Positions 1 through 14,403 of a stretch of DNA of 64,000 bases are shown here, piece by piece. The notes beneath the pieces are model-generated. The model saw nothing but the letters and a program-made list of their open reading frames with translations. It did not search any database and was not told where the DNA came from. A program made the translations under genes and the position numbers. Source of the DNA: Brevipalpus yothersi (Eukaryota > Arthropoda > Arachnida > Trombidiformes > Tenuipalpidae); contig QZCP01000192.1 of assembly GCA_003956705.1 (NCBI GenBank), positions 7,282 through 71,281 of the forward strand, in the 5' to 3' direction. Position 1 is the stretch's first letter; each line of letters opens with the position of its first letter.

Positions 1-62
<62 letters not shown>
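1..62. repeat. (AG)n microsatellite, at window edge
   Basis: Uninterrupted AG dinucleotide run that starts at or before the window edge, so its full length is unknown. It is one of about twenty purine/pyrimidine dinucleotide tracts in this window. Confidence 0.98.
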
Positions 63-66
<4 letters not shown>

Positions 67-1033
67 GCAAAAGAAACCAAAAACGAATCAGAGCCAAATA
101 AGTGAAAGATTTTTCGTGGCAAAAAGAGAATACCAAAGACCGAGATGAAGAATAAGAAGAAGAATAGGATAAGTGGCATGTCCGGAGAGAGAGAAAACGA
201 AAGAAAAGTAAGCTCACAGGCTAAGGAAGAGAGAGAGAGAGACTCTAGGAAGGGCATGAATGAAAGAGTAGTAACTCTCATTTATCAATGAAACAGGTCA
301 CACACATAAATATACACACATTTGTAGAGAGAGAAAGAGAGAGTGTGTGTATACGCTGCTTTTATCGGCCCTCTTCTTTTCACTTTCGTATTGAAAAATT
401 TGTGGTTTCATTGGAACCAAGCCGGACCAATGAAATTGTAGACGGAGAAAAGTCACAGAGACAGGCACACACACACAGGTATAGAGATATCACATAATCA
501 GAGGAGGACATGTGTGAAAATCACAGAGAGGCTCCATGAATCAAGCGAGAAAAGTTGCGACTGTAAGATCATTTACGGCCAATTTTTGAGCTCAAAAAAT
601 ATCCTTTACAATATATACACGTACATACATATATGTGCGTATATACGGTGTTCAAGGAAGCGGCAAGCCTCGAAGTGAATATGTATGCGCATATGAATGT
701 GTATTGAAAAGAAGAAGAGCAACCAGTGTCAAGCGTAAAGTATTTCTTCACCTTGACGCTCTATTATACTGAGGCCACCTCGTCGAGTTCTGAACCTGCT
801 GCCAGAAGTTTTCCTCTCTTTCCATACTACACAGTGGCCTATGGACACAATCATATGGAAAGGACATAGGCGCTGCTCACTTTCACACTGAATCGGCCTT
901 TGGTCTTCTTCCACTTCCATAAGGTAATTCATCAAATCAATTGAAACATATTTTTACAACATCCTGCGACTTTTGAAGGCGCGATCGGGCTACCAGCTCC
1001 TCTCGTGTTTTGATACTCGCTCTTTTTTCGGAG

Positions 1034-1037
<4 letters not shown>

Positions 1038-1096
<59 letters not shown>
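1038..1096. repeat. (CT)n microsatellite
   Basis: Perfect CT run of about 59 bases, directly readable. Confidence 0.97.
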
Positions 1097-1100
<4 letters not shown>

Positions 1101-2081
1101 TGTGACACCGATGGCCAGCTCTATGTAAGCTTTGGCCTTAGCCAATCGCTCGGTCGTTTGGTGGCTTAAAGGCGCACTTCGCCTTCACCTTTTTCACTCT
1201 TCCTTCGGACGTCCTGAATTGTGTCTTTCAGTTTCTTCGGATCTACATGTGTGTGTGTGTGTATGTATGTGAGAGGAAATAATGCATGCACCGTGTGCGA
1301 GAAAGAATAGAGTGAATCTATGGCTCCTGATGGAAACATGGAGTGGAAGATTGAAACCTTAGACGTGAGAAGAGAGAATAAGGCGAGAAAATGAAAAGCA
1401 AAGAATAAAAGGTATACATGTGAGTGAAAGAGAGTGGGAGAGAGAGAGAGAAGAAAAGATGCGAGAAATGAGAAGATGAAAAGAAGAAGAAGAAGAAGAA
1501 GAGGTGGAAAATCTGTCCACCGACACTCACAATCATATCACATCCGATGTGTGTGTATGTCTTAATCTGATCATGTACATATCTATTGAGTAAAAGAGAG
1601 AGAGAAAGAAGCATGCAAAAGTCTGTCCACAATGAAAGTGTATTCAAATGACACTCGTAACAGTAGCAATCGTGCTGAGAAGGCCATAGATATGTGACCT
1701 GAGCGTGCCACAACTACTCGAAGAGAGGAAGTAAAGTCTCATACCTTTGCACCTAGCATTATGCTTTTCAGGTCACTTTGAGGCCATAGGTGAGGACATT
1801 GAGCTCAATCGAAGTTACTTTCAGAAAAGTCATAAGTAGAGAAAGAGAGAGAGAGAGAAGGAGATGGAAAATCAAAGGCGATTTTCCAACAATGCATACA
1901 ATCTTCCAAAGATCATCCACTCAGCTTGCTTCCGGCTAGTGAGAGAATATTCATTTTGACACCTATGAAAGTATGAAATTAATTGATAAAATCTCAGCTT
2001 TATGAACGAATGAATTTCATTTCTTTCAATCTATATGGAAAGTAAAGCCTGCCAAATACTCCTTGAGAAATTTTGATAAAT

Positions 2082-2084
<3 letters not shown>

Positions 2085-2137
<53 letters not shown>
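2085..2137. repeat. (CT)n microsatellite
   Basis: Perfect CT run of about 53 bases. Confidence 0.97.
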
Positions 2138-2139
<2 letters not shown>

Positions 2140-5097
2140 AAGCTGCTATCTCAGTCTAAGAATCCTTACAGGATCATTGATTAGGGAGGTGGGCTTCCAC
2201 AGTCAATACCAAATTCATCCATCATCTGGATCATACTTTGATCAGTCTCTGAACCATTCTTCCTCCAAGCCCAAGGACTATTGAGCGAAGAAATCCTGAC
2301 TTGATGTTTTATGCGTTCTTGTATCAGTCTACTCTCCATTCTCACTCCATTCTGACTATAGCCATTCTATTTGATATCATCAAATCTGACCATCGATCCA
2401 GTATATCGAGGGGTACGGTAGTCATAGAAACTTTTTCGATGTGTATATGGGTCCATGAGACCATAACTATTACATTCGAGATGAATCAGATCAAGCTATT
2501 TTTGCAGGTGAACGTCTAATCGATGAAAAATTGCCCTCAAATGAGTAAACTAATATTTTTTTATTCCATATGCTTTATGTGCATTTCTGTTGGTGATGAC
2601 TTGTTGATTTTGTAACTGATCAAATTGCAAAAATTTTCAATATTCTTGCTCATATCACGAGTGAAACATGAAATTCTAGTCAACGTATTGATGGATTATC
2701 ATCGAATAATGTCAAATTAGAATATCGTTAAATAGATCGCATACAATTTACACTCATACGATTGATAATAATTCTCTTTCCCCTTACTTTCGAACAAACT
2801 ATTCTGCATTCTCTTCACTCCAGAACATGGGCACTATGAGTGTTAGTAATAATAATAATGTTAATAATTTCCATTATTCTATAGAATTATATTGCCTAGC
2901 TTTGAAAAACCTTGAATAATATATGAAAAAGAGAGAAAATAGGGAAGGTAAAGTAAACAGAATGAAAAGTAAAGAGTGAAGATGAATGGATCGAGTGATC
3001 AGTATGTATTTACTATTGAATCTATCGGCGTTCATAGGCTTTGAGTTTGGAACTGAAGAAGAAGTCGAAAAAGGCTGAAAAAGTCCACTCTAGGAATCTT
3101 CCGAGAGTTAAGCGGGCCAAAGTGGCCTAAAAGAGGAAGAGTTTACAAGGCAATATGAATACAGATCATCCTCATGTCCAATGTTTATTCGTGGCTATAC
3201 ACGAGTTTACTCTATGTTCATACTGGCTGTCCACTGTCGGCCTGTGTGTATGTGTATGGATCACTTCATGGTTAATCGAAAATCTGAGCGTAAAAGAGAG
3301 TCCATCTGCTTGGCCACCGAAAAAAAAGAGGGGAACAAAGTACACTGATGTACATCATTCAACAGTGGTCAAGTCTTTGACCAGTCGGCCTGGTGATCAG
3401 TATGAAAATTGTTTACCTCAATCTTCATATTTCGGAGCGAGTAAGTATGTAGCTGAGTAAGATCGAGGAGAAGCGGAAGGAAGAGGAATACATTGGATTG
3501 ATGTACAAAAAAAGGGGGCCAAAAGTTTTGTGGACACACCAAAAATGAGGCATGAAAGAAGAGCAAATCTTCTTGGAGCTACTTTTTTTCGATGATTCTT
3601 ATCGTTCTTCTTCTTCTTCTCCTTCTTTCGGAGCCAGAACATCTTCGTCATCTTAGCAAAGAAGATGAAGAAGAAAAGGAGATGCCAATAGAGCTGTCTG
3701 GTTCCTCAAGAGGTTCCGACTGAGATAAAATATTTGATCAGCTGAAAATTATTTCTCATTCTTGATGACTATTGGTGATGATGAACTATTATCATCATCA
3801 GTTTTTGTCCAGTTTGAGAATCGTATACACACAAGCTGAGCAAGTGAGCGGAAGAGGGAATAGGTAAGAATTTGTGGGAGGAAAAGAGGGTGGAATAAGT
3901 GTGTATAAGTGAAGAAGAGGAAGGTCAACATATAAGAATACGGAAGAAAGATGAATATTTTATCCCATAGCACACTTGTGTGCGATATATACACATATAC
4001 ATAGCATACACAAGCTTTGCATGTGAATGATTGTGGGTGGCAGTGGGAGGCTTGAACAGTGGGAATGAGAATTGGGGTGGATAGAGAAAAGTCAAGAAGC
4101 GAGAAAGAGTCGCTCTATTAATCTTTTCTTGCTCATATCACACATCAAGTGTATGTGTATGTGTGTGTGTGTTCGTGTGTTCATATGTTTACTGTGTTTC
4201 TCTATGCAAATGATTTTAATTGTGATTAAGTGATTCTCTCTATGCACTAGCCAAAATTTTCACTTTCTACCATATATACATATACACGATAAAGGCAAAG
4301 CAAGCCAGTGGCTATTCATCACTGGCTAATTGATTATCTTTCACTTCTGAGCCACCCATTGAACGGTATTTTCATTCATAAACATTCAGCTGATCGGTGT
4401 CATTAGTCTCTGTAATTATGAATATCGATACACTGGAAGAAGCTGGCCAAAATGTGAAGGCGGAAAGTTTTCCGAGAGAGAGAGAAAGTCAAGTTTGAAA
4501 TGAACGCCTCAACACTGAATTTACGCCAACTGCTGCTGTTGCTTGTGACTGAAATGATATGGTATATATGTATATACGTTGGAATAGAGCACAGCAAGAG
4601 AGCGACTGGAAGAGAGTAGAAGAAGAAGAAGCAAGAAAGAAAGGAAGACCATGGATCTATGGCTTAAAGATCCCACACAGGCAAAGTTTGGAGGCTAACA
4701 ACAATATTTTCAACAACCGGTGGTGCTGATTGTGAGCACGGTTCCATGGCTAGTATAGCCATGCGTAGGGGATCTATTCGATTTACACATACAGGATGGT
4801 CAAAGGTCGAATCTTTACTGTGCCCTCTCTCTCTCTCTCTTTCTCTGTTTAGGAGTGTATTTGCATAGGTAATAGGCATGAATAAGTCCGCGTTAGAGAA
4901 GGGAATTTGTAAAACTCGATTGTAAGATATACAACTAGAGAGAGAAAACATGGATACTTCGATTGGTTAATGTGTCCACATTGTGATGGAGAATTTTGGA
5001 GAGAAAAATGTTCAATAATAATGGTATAAAGATCATAGTGTTGAGAGTTAGTCAATGGAAATTTTTGCCAAATAAAATAAAATGATGGAATGAAATG

Positions 5098-5141
5098 ATC
5101 ATGTTATCAGATTGGATTCTATTGATTCTAGATAACATGAT
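5098..5141. repeat. Short inverted repeat (hairpin)
   Basis: An 11-base arm ATCATGTTATC (5098-5108) pairs perfectly with GATAACATGAT (5131-5141) across a 22-base loop. Flanking bases allow a few more pairs with a bulge. No function is implied. Confidence 0.7.
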
Positions 5142-6761
5142 GTTTCCCATTGAATTCCAAGAAGACATTTTAAGGGTATGTACATTCCCTTCAGCATGAA
5201 ACGTGCCTCTTTCCAGTATTTCCAATGGCTTCAGGCATGCATTTTCTCTTTTTCTACTTTTTTATCCTCATCATTTAGTATGGATCACTCAGCATCTCTC
5301 TTTCACCCTTGTCTAAGATACTGGGAAAACTTATCGAGCTTCTTCTTCAAGTGGAGAGACGTACAACTCGGATATATAACAGAGAAAGCATTGGTTAGAA
5401 GTGATGAATCAAAGATGGGTCACAGATCAAAATGGCCTGGAGAGAAGTTGGAACCTTAAAAGACCACCTAAAAATGTACCAGAATTGTAATCATTTTGTG
5501 ACACTAAATGAAGTTAGAGGACTTTTTGAGGTCTCGCCTGAACATGGTTTCTAACCCCGATTTTCCTCTTCTCTCTGTTAACTCTCTTTCTCTTTTCCCC
5601 GGTATTTGCCTATGGGTCCAATTACAATGAGAATAGTTTCAAATCTTGAGGATATAAAGGATAAATCAAGCTAGGAATTGATAGGGCTAATGGTGCGATT
5701 ATCATGAACTTCAATGAAAACGATGGTCAAGTTTCGACTAGTGCTCATTCTTCTTAGCGAGATTTTGTCAGAGTAAGAGGGAGACAAACCTAATGAATGA
5801 ATTAATACAGAGAATAATTGAGAGCAATATTCTGTACCGCTTTAAATTATCTATGAAATTGGAGCAGTTTTGAAGACTAATTTTTGCTCAAAAATTCTCA
5901 ACACATTGTGCTTATGAGGATTGAATTACACAGGCAATAGTTAAAGCAAATAGAATATGCATAGTTTGATTGGTATAGCTCATAGCAATGGTAACTCTGA
6001 GTAAACAGATGAATCACGCTCCAAATGAGAAGAGAGAGACTTGAAAATTAACGGAAATAAGAAATGAATGCTCCATAAAGTAATAGATGAAGAGTTGACA
6101 ACAATCCGATTGATATGATGGGAATCATATCAGCTTTTGAACATGAAATCTATGTCACAGACTGGTGTCATCGTCAAGATGATGATCATTCTATGAGTTC
6201 AGATTTGAAACTATATTCTGGAGAGAAATCGACCAAAGTTCTGAGCCCGATTCCCGGAGAAAACATTTCTGATAGAATCAAACGAAAGTCTTTCTCCTAT
6301 CAATTTTGAACACTGAAAAACTTTTTCAAGTCGACCCACTCTCTGAGCCATCTATTGCTATTTCGTTAATCAGTTTCACTATGCTCATCGTCTACATGTG
6401 TGTTAACCGTTTCCTGAGAGCTTTGTCAAGCTCTGTTATCATCATCCTTGAGCCGGATGATTGCTCATTCTCCATGCTTGATGATGTCTCCATTCCTGAA
6501 GCATTCTTATCACCCATTCGGATGCTAGGCACTCAGCAAAAAGAGAGAGAAAAAGAAGTGCCAAAGGAAGAGAGAGAGAGAGAAAGAAAGATGGGGCTGA
6601 GTAATGATAGAGTTAGTGTTAACGGAAGTTTAGTCATTAACTTCCATAGAGTTAGTAAGCCTTGATTTGCAACGAAGCCATCGTCTTCGCATCGAAATGC
6701 CATCATTTGCTTTACATTACTATTCACCGATGAAATTGTCCTTTTCCGATCTGATCTCATA

Positions 6762-6764
<3 letters not shown>

Positions 6765-6827
<63 letters not shown>
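6765..6827. repeat. (CT)n microsatellite
   Basis: Perfect CT run of about 63 bases. Confidence 0.97.
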
Positions 6828-6829
<2 letters not shown>

Positions 6830-9432
6830 AACTCTCATCCGTATTCACAATGATATCTCATCGGAACTTTTTGTTCTCATAATGATGATGACAGGCTCTT
6901 CACAAGAGGAAAAAGAGGATGAAGGAGTATAGATATAGATCTCAATGGTGCTAACATTGGTGAGAAAATGTTAACAGATACTTTCGAAGATGCAGGAAAA
7001 AGATTCAGGGAAGTCACAAAACTGACTTTTCTCTCTCTCCTCTCTCCTCACTGGTCACAGCATCCAGTCAAATTCTCTCTCTTCTCAAGCTACGCAATTT
7101 AACAATTGTCGTGAATCTTTGTTGACTTGAGTGTGTATCATTATCATCATTGACTCACGATGAGGGAAGAAAGAATATCTGATTCTCATGTAAATGACAA
7201 ACTTGTTGAGTAATGTTAAAGGAAATCACTTGGAATGGGCCAGATGAGAGGAATGATAAGTTTAAGTGGGATCATTCTCAAGATGCTCAGCATCCTCATC
7301 CTTCTCTCTTCTTTCGACACTCTTTTTTTCTCCTCCTCCAGTCTCACAAGTGAAAGAGCGAAAAAATACATCCCTTCGATACATTATTTGCCGCGAAAAA
7401 AAAGGGAAGGGCTTGTCTTCTGATTCAATTCCTAGGATCATTTATCTTGTTCCAGGCCACAATAGCTGATTTGGTGTGTCTATTGTTCCCCTTGCCGATC
7501 ATTTCGATAGATTCCAAGCTCACATTTGATTTCGTTTGCTATTTTTTCCTCTTCAACACCGTTCATCTTGACATCGAATTGATAAAAGAGTGAAGAGAGA
7601 GAGTGTGTGTGTGAAAAGATTTGATTCACTGTGATCGAGTACATGAGCTTGACCAATCTTACTGGACAATTGATGACTTGGAACAAGAGCCCAAGGGTCA
7701 TCATCATCAAGCAAACTGAATCAAAGTGAATTAAGATGAAAAGGAGAGAGGAAAAAAAATCTTTTCTTTCCGGCCTTCTTCTTGGGTCATCTATTTGGAC
7801 ACTTGTGGGAGTGATCAGTAGTAGGGTGAGAGTACAAAGAGGAGAAAGGTTTTCCTTTTCCAATGCATAGATTAAGATGTGGTCACCAGAGAATTTTTTG
7901 ACTATGTATGTGTGTGAAATGAAAATCGTTTAACGCTTCACGATGGCCTCAACATCTAACCCTAATCGATCTACTATTCTCGAAGGTACACTTAATACTG
8001 GCTTACTTATCATCGATAAACTTTTCTCTCTCTGTATCAACTGTATCAACTTTGCCCATTCTTTCCATTTACTTGCCATGTCCCATGAGAAACAAGAAAG
8101 AAAACAAGTGATTTACCTTCGAGATTCAAATTTGAAACTTTACTCATGGATAAGAATTGGTAAGTGGGTTGAGGGAGGAAAGAAGAATGGTTGGAAAAAT
8201 GGTGGAATGAAAGGAATCTTTCGAATTCATGGTTTCAGAGAGGATAAAATATTTTGATTTCAAAATATTTGATTGGTGTTATTGATTGGCAATTCATTCG
8301 TGAAATTTTTTTGTTCTGTCAATCCCAGCTGACCAACATATCTGAGTTGATCTCAGTTGTCCAGTCTCTTTCGCTCTCACAAAACTTATGTGCTTGATTA
8401 ATGTTCTCTGGTGTATAAGACGTGATCTGTTTAACCAAGAGAACACACAGAATTTCAATGATAATCGGCATGAAAAGAGGTTTAAAAAATCTATAAGCTT
8501 CCTGTTTGAAGAATCAGAATTTCTTTTCCACACACATTACATTCCAGAAATATATTATGACACTTTCCCAGCATGAGATATGTGGAGTCTTCGAATTTTT
8601 TTTCCTCTCTTGACATTGAATGAAGATTATCCAATTTAGCCAATGATTGAACATACACACATTTATGAACCAAGTTGAATGAAATGATCATATTTACTCA
8701 CTTGACATATTGCTATTATTGTTGAAGGTTGTGGTTGGCTTGACACTGACGATACACAGGAAGATATGCAAATGTATCGAGAGTGATATGAATCTGGTGT
8801 TGAGATGACCAGAGTAGAAGTGGAGGTGAAGATCAGTGGAGAACAATTGTTATTATTAGGTTTATTTAAGCGGAAATTCTGAAGGTGAACAGCCCAAGTT
8901 TCCTGTTAAATGTTGACATGGACACACTCGAAACACACATAATACTAATAATATGTACACCCAACAATATACGATGATGATGAAAGTACACTTCTCTCTA
9001 CTTAAATTGTCTGTAACAATTAGTAAGTTTTTCTCCTCTCTTACTATGGATTGTTTTCGGGATGAGATGAGAAGAAGAAGAAAAAAAATGATCACAATCG
9101 ATGATAAAGATGAACACAAACAACAAAAAAATTAGCATACATTAGCGTAACCACTTATCAAAGTCCACATATACCATACAATATACTAATAATAGTAATA
9201 ATAATAATATGCACAATCATGTATGGGAAAGAGACAAAAAGAAGCCAATCTTGAGAAGAGTTAAAAGTTTTCCCAATGAAACGAATTGATGATAAAGAAG
9301 AGAATGAAGATCATCAAGAAGAAGAGTAAGGAACAAGATCACAAAATAGCTTCTCAAGATGCAAGAAAAACTGCTAGAAAATCGAAAGATATGCTGATGA
9401 GGAGGACGAGCTTCGAGTAATGATGACGATCA

Positions 9433-9436
<4 letters not shown>

Positions 9437-9469
<33 letters not shown>
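9437..9469. repeat. (CT)n microsatellite
   Basis: Perfect CT run of about 33 bases. Confidence 0.95.
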
Positions 9470-9471
<2 letters not shown>

Positions 9472-11580
9472 AGGAGGGGGGGTTATCGAAGATAGAAAGA
9501 GGAGGGAAAAGAGTCTGAAGAAGAGTGAAGAAGAGAGAGAAGAGAAGAAGTGGGATGGCAGAAGGAGGAGCATCCAATCACGTGGGTATCTTTCGCTCTC
9601 TCTTCTCCTATCTTTTCAAATACACTTTGAATCCATTGGAAGAGAAGCAAGGAGGCGGGTATCTATGGTAAAAGGACAGATTCGATTCTTTTTGCTTCTT
9701 TTTCTCACATATACATTCTTTCTCTCCCCCCTACCGAAGCTCCTCTTCCTATGGAATATATGAGTATTCTTTCGTCAGAATGTTCATGTGTGTATATGTA
9801 TATAAATTTTTCTAGCTAAAGGAAGATGGAAGAGAGAAAGAGAGGATGGCCTGATGTTCACATGAGGATGGACAAACGAAAGGAGGATTCTCCCAAAGAG
9901 GAATACGAGGAAGGGGGAAAGAGAGAGAATCGACTTACCCACATGCTCTCTTTCTCTCTCTCTCTCTTTCTTACTTATCCAACACAGAAGCTTCCATTTC
10001 AAACGCCCTCGCATGATTATTTTTCTCTCACTTGCTTCGTCTTCTTTTTCCATGCACTTTTCATTCGATGTGTATAGGGTTTCCTTCATTTTCCGATAAT
10101 ATCATGGTAAAATTTGGTAGAGCTCACTTTCATGCGATTCAGTATCATCTTCTGAATATATACATGTACATATATAGATATCACCAAGGATACAGCGTAG
10201 ATGAAGTAGAGAAAAATGAGATCACTACGAAATAGAGAGAGAGAGAGTAACCTTATTTCGATGATCTCGATTCTTCCAATCTCATCATATACATTCTTTC
10301 TCTCTACTTTTCCATTCTCTCACGCTCACAATCCATGTAATATTATTGTTTTGAAATTGCGACATAAACACGATGTGAGTCTAATCGGTAAAAAAACTAC
10401 TCGATCAAATCAAAAGGTGTACATATACGCACACACATACACACAAGCGCTTGGTGAAGAGGTCAATCGGTTTGTAGTTCATATGGAAGCGGCACTACAT
10501 TCACTCACAATCACCGCAATCATGGTTATATACTGTGGAATGAATGAAGCTTCCTGAGTCACTAATCTAACTTAACCACCACTCAGACTCGTGCTCATAT
10601 TGAAAGAAATAATATTTGCTGTTCAGTCTTGGCCTTTTGAAAGCTGTTTTGAGAGAAAGAGAGAGAAAAAGAGAAAAAGCATTTCTTATGCCTTTACTTC
10701 CCTTTTCACATCGATTCAATCGATTCTGCTCTGATTTGATCAACTTTTTGACGTTGATATTCATAGGAATGAGATATTCATCTGGGTTGAGCTCAGGAAA
10801 TCATGGTGCAACGTTTTGAGGAGAAGATAGAGATTGTATCGATGATTGTTAACCATAAGTGAAAGATTTTGAAACAGAATAAGACTCTTAATGAGCTCGT
10901 TTCTCAGATAATTTCGACAGAGAAAAATTCGCTTATCAGGAATAAGTTTAGCTCAATATTGACATGCAGAGAGATCCAATTGATTCGATAGTAAAGATTG
11001 TAAATTGTAAATTGATCAATAAAAACAAATCTTTTTTCTATCTCTCTTTTTTTTGACCTTCCAAATCGATTGAGATGTCACCGAAGTTCTAAATTATCTT
11101 CTGAATTTTGTAAATAGCATTATTTGGCTTCATTTTTTCCTTCCCGATGGACCATAATCCATACAGTTCCGCTTGTGTTGTAATGAGAACAATCCCAATC
11201 TTTTGCCCTTTTCGACTTCCGACCAATGTTTCACACCATCGATTATGGTGGTTCACCCATCTTGCCTCCATTATTCTCAGCCTCTGTCCTGGGACCTAAT
11301 AGAGACGCTCCAGTTTGTCACAGTATCGGCCTCACACACACAAACACATAAGCCCAACGCCAATGTGATGCCACTTTTTCCAATAGATTCTCTCTCTTTC
11401 TCTCTCTCTCTCTCCCGGACATATGGCTTTTTCCCCCCAATTGATGTGTATAATCGTCCTCCTCTTTTCATTCACTCTTACACTTCTATTTTTCATGCTC
11501 TTTTGTTATTTTGGCTCAATATTATAACCCTCATTAGCATAATCCTGTTTAAGTCATCCTTACTGACGGTTACATCTTCT

Positions 11581-11583
<3 letters not shown>

Positions 11584-11639
<56 letters not shown>
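11584..11639. repeat. (CT)n microsatellite, left arm of an inverted pair
   Basis: CT run of about 56 bases. A GA run of about 77 bases on the same strand follows 223 bp downstream, so the two tracts are complementary and could pair. Confidence 0.97.
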
Positions 11640-11643
<4 letters not shown>

Positions 11644-11860
11644 TTTTAGCTTTGACACATACGCACATAGGCACCATTCACAAAAGCCTCAGTAGCAGAA
11701 GATACATTGGAAGCTTCGTTTGTATGCATACACTGGAGGCCAGATTTGGGCGCGCGACTTGCCAAACTTTTCGGTGAATAAAAACGGCCAACGCAGGATC
11801 ATCATCACACTAATATCTTCATCAACACACACACACACACTGGCGTACTTTTGTTGTTGT

Positions 11861-11862
<2 letters not shown>

Positions 11863-11939
<77 letters not shown>
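11863..11939. repeat. (GA)n microsatellite, right arm of an inverted pair
   Basis: Perfect AG run of about 77 bases, complementary to the CT tract at 11,584-11,639. Confidence 0.97.
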
Positions 11940-11942
<3 letters not shown>

Positions 11943-13696
11943 ACGGCTGACAGGCCATAGTAGAGACATCAGCTGAAGACTAGTGGTAGAGGTCGAAGAA
12001 TTTGGCAGTAACATTGGTTGGATTTATATATTCGATGGGTGCTAATGACTGGTAGCTGTGAATATCGTTCCTCTTGGTCCATACAAAGCTCTGCCCCAAC
12101 TGATTGTGTGTGTATCCATACGATTAGGGTCGAGCCTGAAAGAAGCACGCAAAGCTTTTCGAGTTCTGTTCTCTCTTTCACGGATACAAATCATTGAGCA
12201 AGCAAATCAAGGAGGAGTTAATAAATGGAAACGTAATCATTCGGAGGGTGTCTTGAAAAATATGGGATCAGATTAGAGAGCATATGAATTTTGGAAATTG
12301 TTGACAATATAGATGCCTATTTTCGGATACTCTCTGTGTGAGACTCAAATCTGAGACACAATTTTGATGATTCCAATTTTCTATCTATTTTTTTGCTTTG
12401 AAATTCTCTACAGTCTTGAGGTTCCGGAAAAGAGAAGGTATTCGAATGATTTCTCCAACTTTATCCTGAGTCGAAAAAAACTTATGGCCATTGTCCTACA
12501 GATACAAAATGTTAGAAAGCTACTGTGTTCATGCATAATTCAGTAGAATTTAAACAAATTGTAATCGAAATATTTAATTTTTAACTTTGACTATCGGGTA
12601 AACATGATCAAGAGATCATTGAAATTATCCTCTAATTCTGTCTCAAGTCATTTTTGTGTGAGTCAAGGCTATCCGTAGGAGAAACACAATAGAAGTGTAT
12701 AATCTGGACCAATTGTTTTGGAATTTGATCGCTGGAAAATAAAAAAAAAGGTATGATAATATCTGATAAAGAATAGCTGAACAACGGAAACAATGCCATC
12801 GATAATTGCATAGCTTGACCCGCACTATCTAATCTAATCAAGCTCACGAATCTTCATCGAACGAAAGAAAAACAAAAACATCCATATTATGCTCCAATCA
12901 AATTCCAAGCTCATCGAAAAAGATAGCCAAATAGAGAGAAAAATTGATTTATCTTATCGAATCAAAATTCGTAATCAATTCAAAATACCGAAAAAAAAAG
13001 TTTTATCTCACAAAAACTTTTTCGTTTCCCAACAGCTACTCAAGTCGCCATCTGTATGCATGCGAAACAGAATCACGAACCGGGAATGTTTCGCGTTCGA
13101 CAATATTCATTCATTCATTCATTTTATCGTTTTTGAAAGACAGGTTAATTAATGAAGAGAGAGAAAAAAATTTTCATGATATCAGGAAGAGTAAGATGGC
13201 ACCACCAATTTTAATATTCGTTCATTTTCAAGTTTCAAAGAGAGAGAGAGAATAAAAAAAACACAAGAATTTATCATAACTTATTATTATGTATTCATTG
13301 AAACTACTACTACTATTACTACTCGATGAACAAGTTGCGTGAACATCTCTCTTTCACTATCCTGGTTATCTTGTTTTCATTCATTCACACCAAGTGAATG
13401 TGTGTGTGAAGAATGACATTTTATTATTCAATCATTTATAATTGATTTTGAAATTTTTTTTCTTCGTTCACTTTATTGATTTGTATAATCCAAAACGAAT
13501 CGTGAGAGTGGATAAAATTTTTTTCACCACAACTTTGCTCAGTGTGTAACAATTCAATCATCTGACAAACACACATAGTGTCGATGAATGTGTGTGTGTG
13601 TGTGTATTCATCGTCAGTTAACTAACAGTCAAGATACTTTTCGTTTAATCTTTAATTAATTGATTGCTGTCATCGATCGTTCGGGGTTCAATCATC

Positions 13697-14362
13697 ATGA
13701 TGAGAATGGACAAAGTTCCCTCACTTCGCTTGGAACAATTAAGTGTTTTTTTGCTTACCATAATTTTCTTAGTGACAAGTTCAACTAGTCTTCAGGGTAT
13801 TGATTGTCCACCAGGATGGACAATTTTGAGTACCAATTCTAGAGGCAAATGTATTCGATTTTTTGATCGTAAAGTCAATTATACTCAAGCGGAATACATT
13901 TGTCGTGATATCGCGGATGGTGAGCTAATTGAGGTGGAATCTCGTGAGGAACAGAAAGCTTTGATTGCCCATCTGGCCGGCTTAATCCCCTTCACTACAA
14001 CTCCGGTCACATGGATCGGTGTCAAATTGATGCCACCAAATAAGATTATCTACAATTCTGGTGGGCCGGCAAAGTATACCAATTTTGGTGGTGAAGAAAT
14101 ATATGTGGACGAAGAGAAGTGTGTCAACATTTTTTCGATATTGGAAAAAAATCCTAAATCTGAGAATGGTATATGGAAATTGGACATTTGTTCGTATGCC
14201 GATTCGGGTTTTGTTTGCCAAAAGAAAATGTCAGACTTGGAGCGATTCCGAATTGCCAATGATGAGCCTCGACTAGAGGATGAAGGTGGAGGTAAGATTT
14301 GAGAAGGAATATACCCATAATGATCATTATCATCTTTACTTTTTTTCCCGAAAGTATATACA

Positions 14363-14403
<41 letters not shown>

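Larger units (their letters stand above)
63..13540. other. Gene-poor, microsatellite-rich stretch
   Basis: I see no convincing gene here. Open frames are short, mostly low-complexity (Ser/Leu or Arg/Glu runs made by CT/GA tracts), and lack splice-consistent continuation. The DNA holds long CT tracts, short GT/CA runs (for example near 1,247-1,270 and 4,150-4,172), GAA-type runs near 1,484-1,503, and many dispersed AGAGAG patches. It could be intergenic DNA or a large intron and regulatory region of a gene outside the window. I cannot tell which. Confidence 0.7.

Noticed and set aside
1318..1713. 131-codon minus-strand frame
   Set aside because: Dominated by Ser/Leu/Phe runs from purine-rich DNA on the other strand; low-complexity artefact.
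5178..5459. ATG frame of 93 codons
   Set aside because: No domain or conserved partner, and Ser/Phe-rich like other pyrimidine-rich chance frames here.
7943..8257. ATG frame of 104 codons (MASTSNPNRSTILEG)
   Set aside because: No recognised domain, no splice or poly(A) context, and composition drifts to low-complexity Lys/Gly. Its short similarity to 6,190-6,220 (LKLYS) looks accidental.
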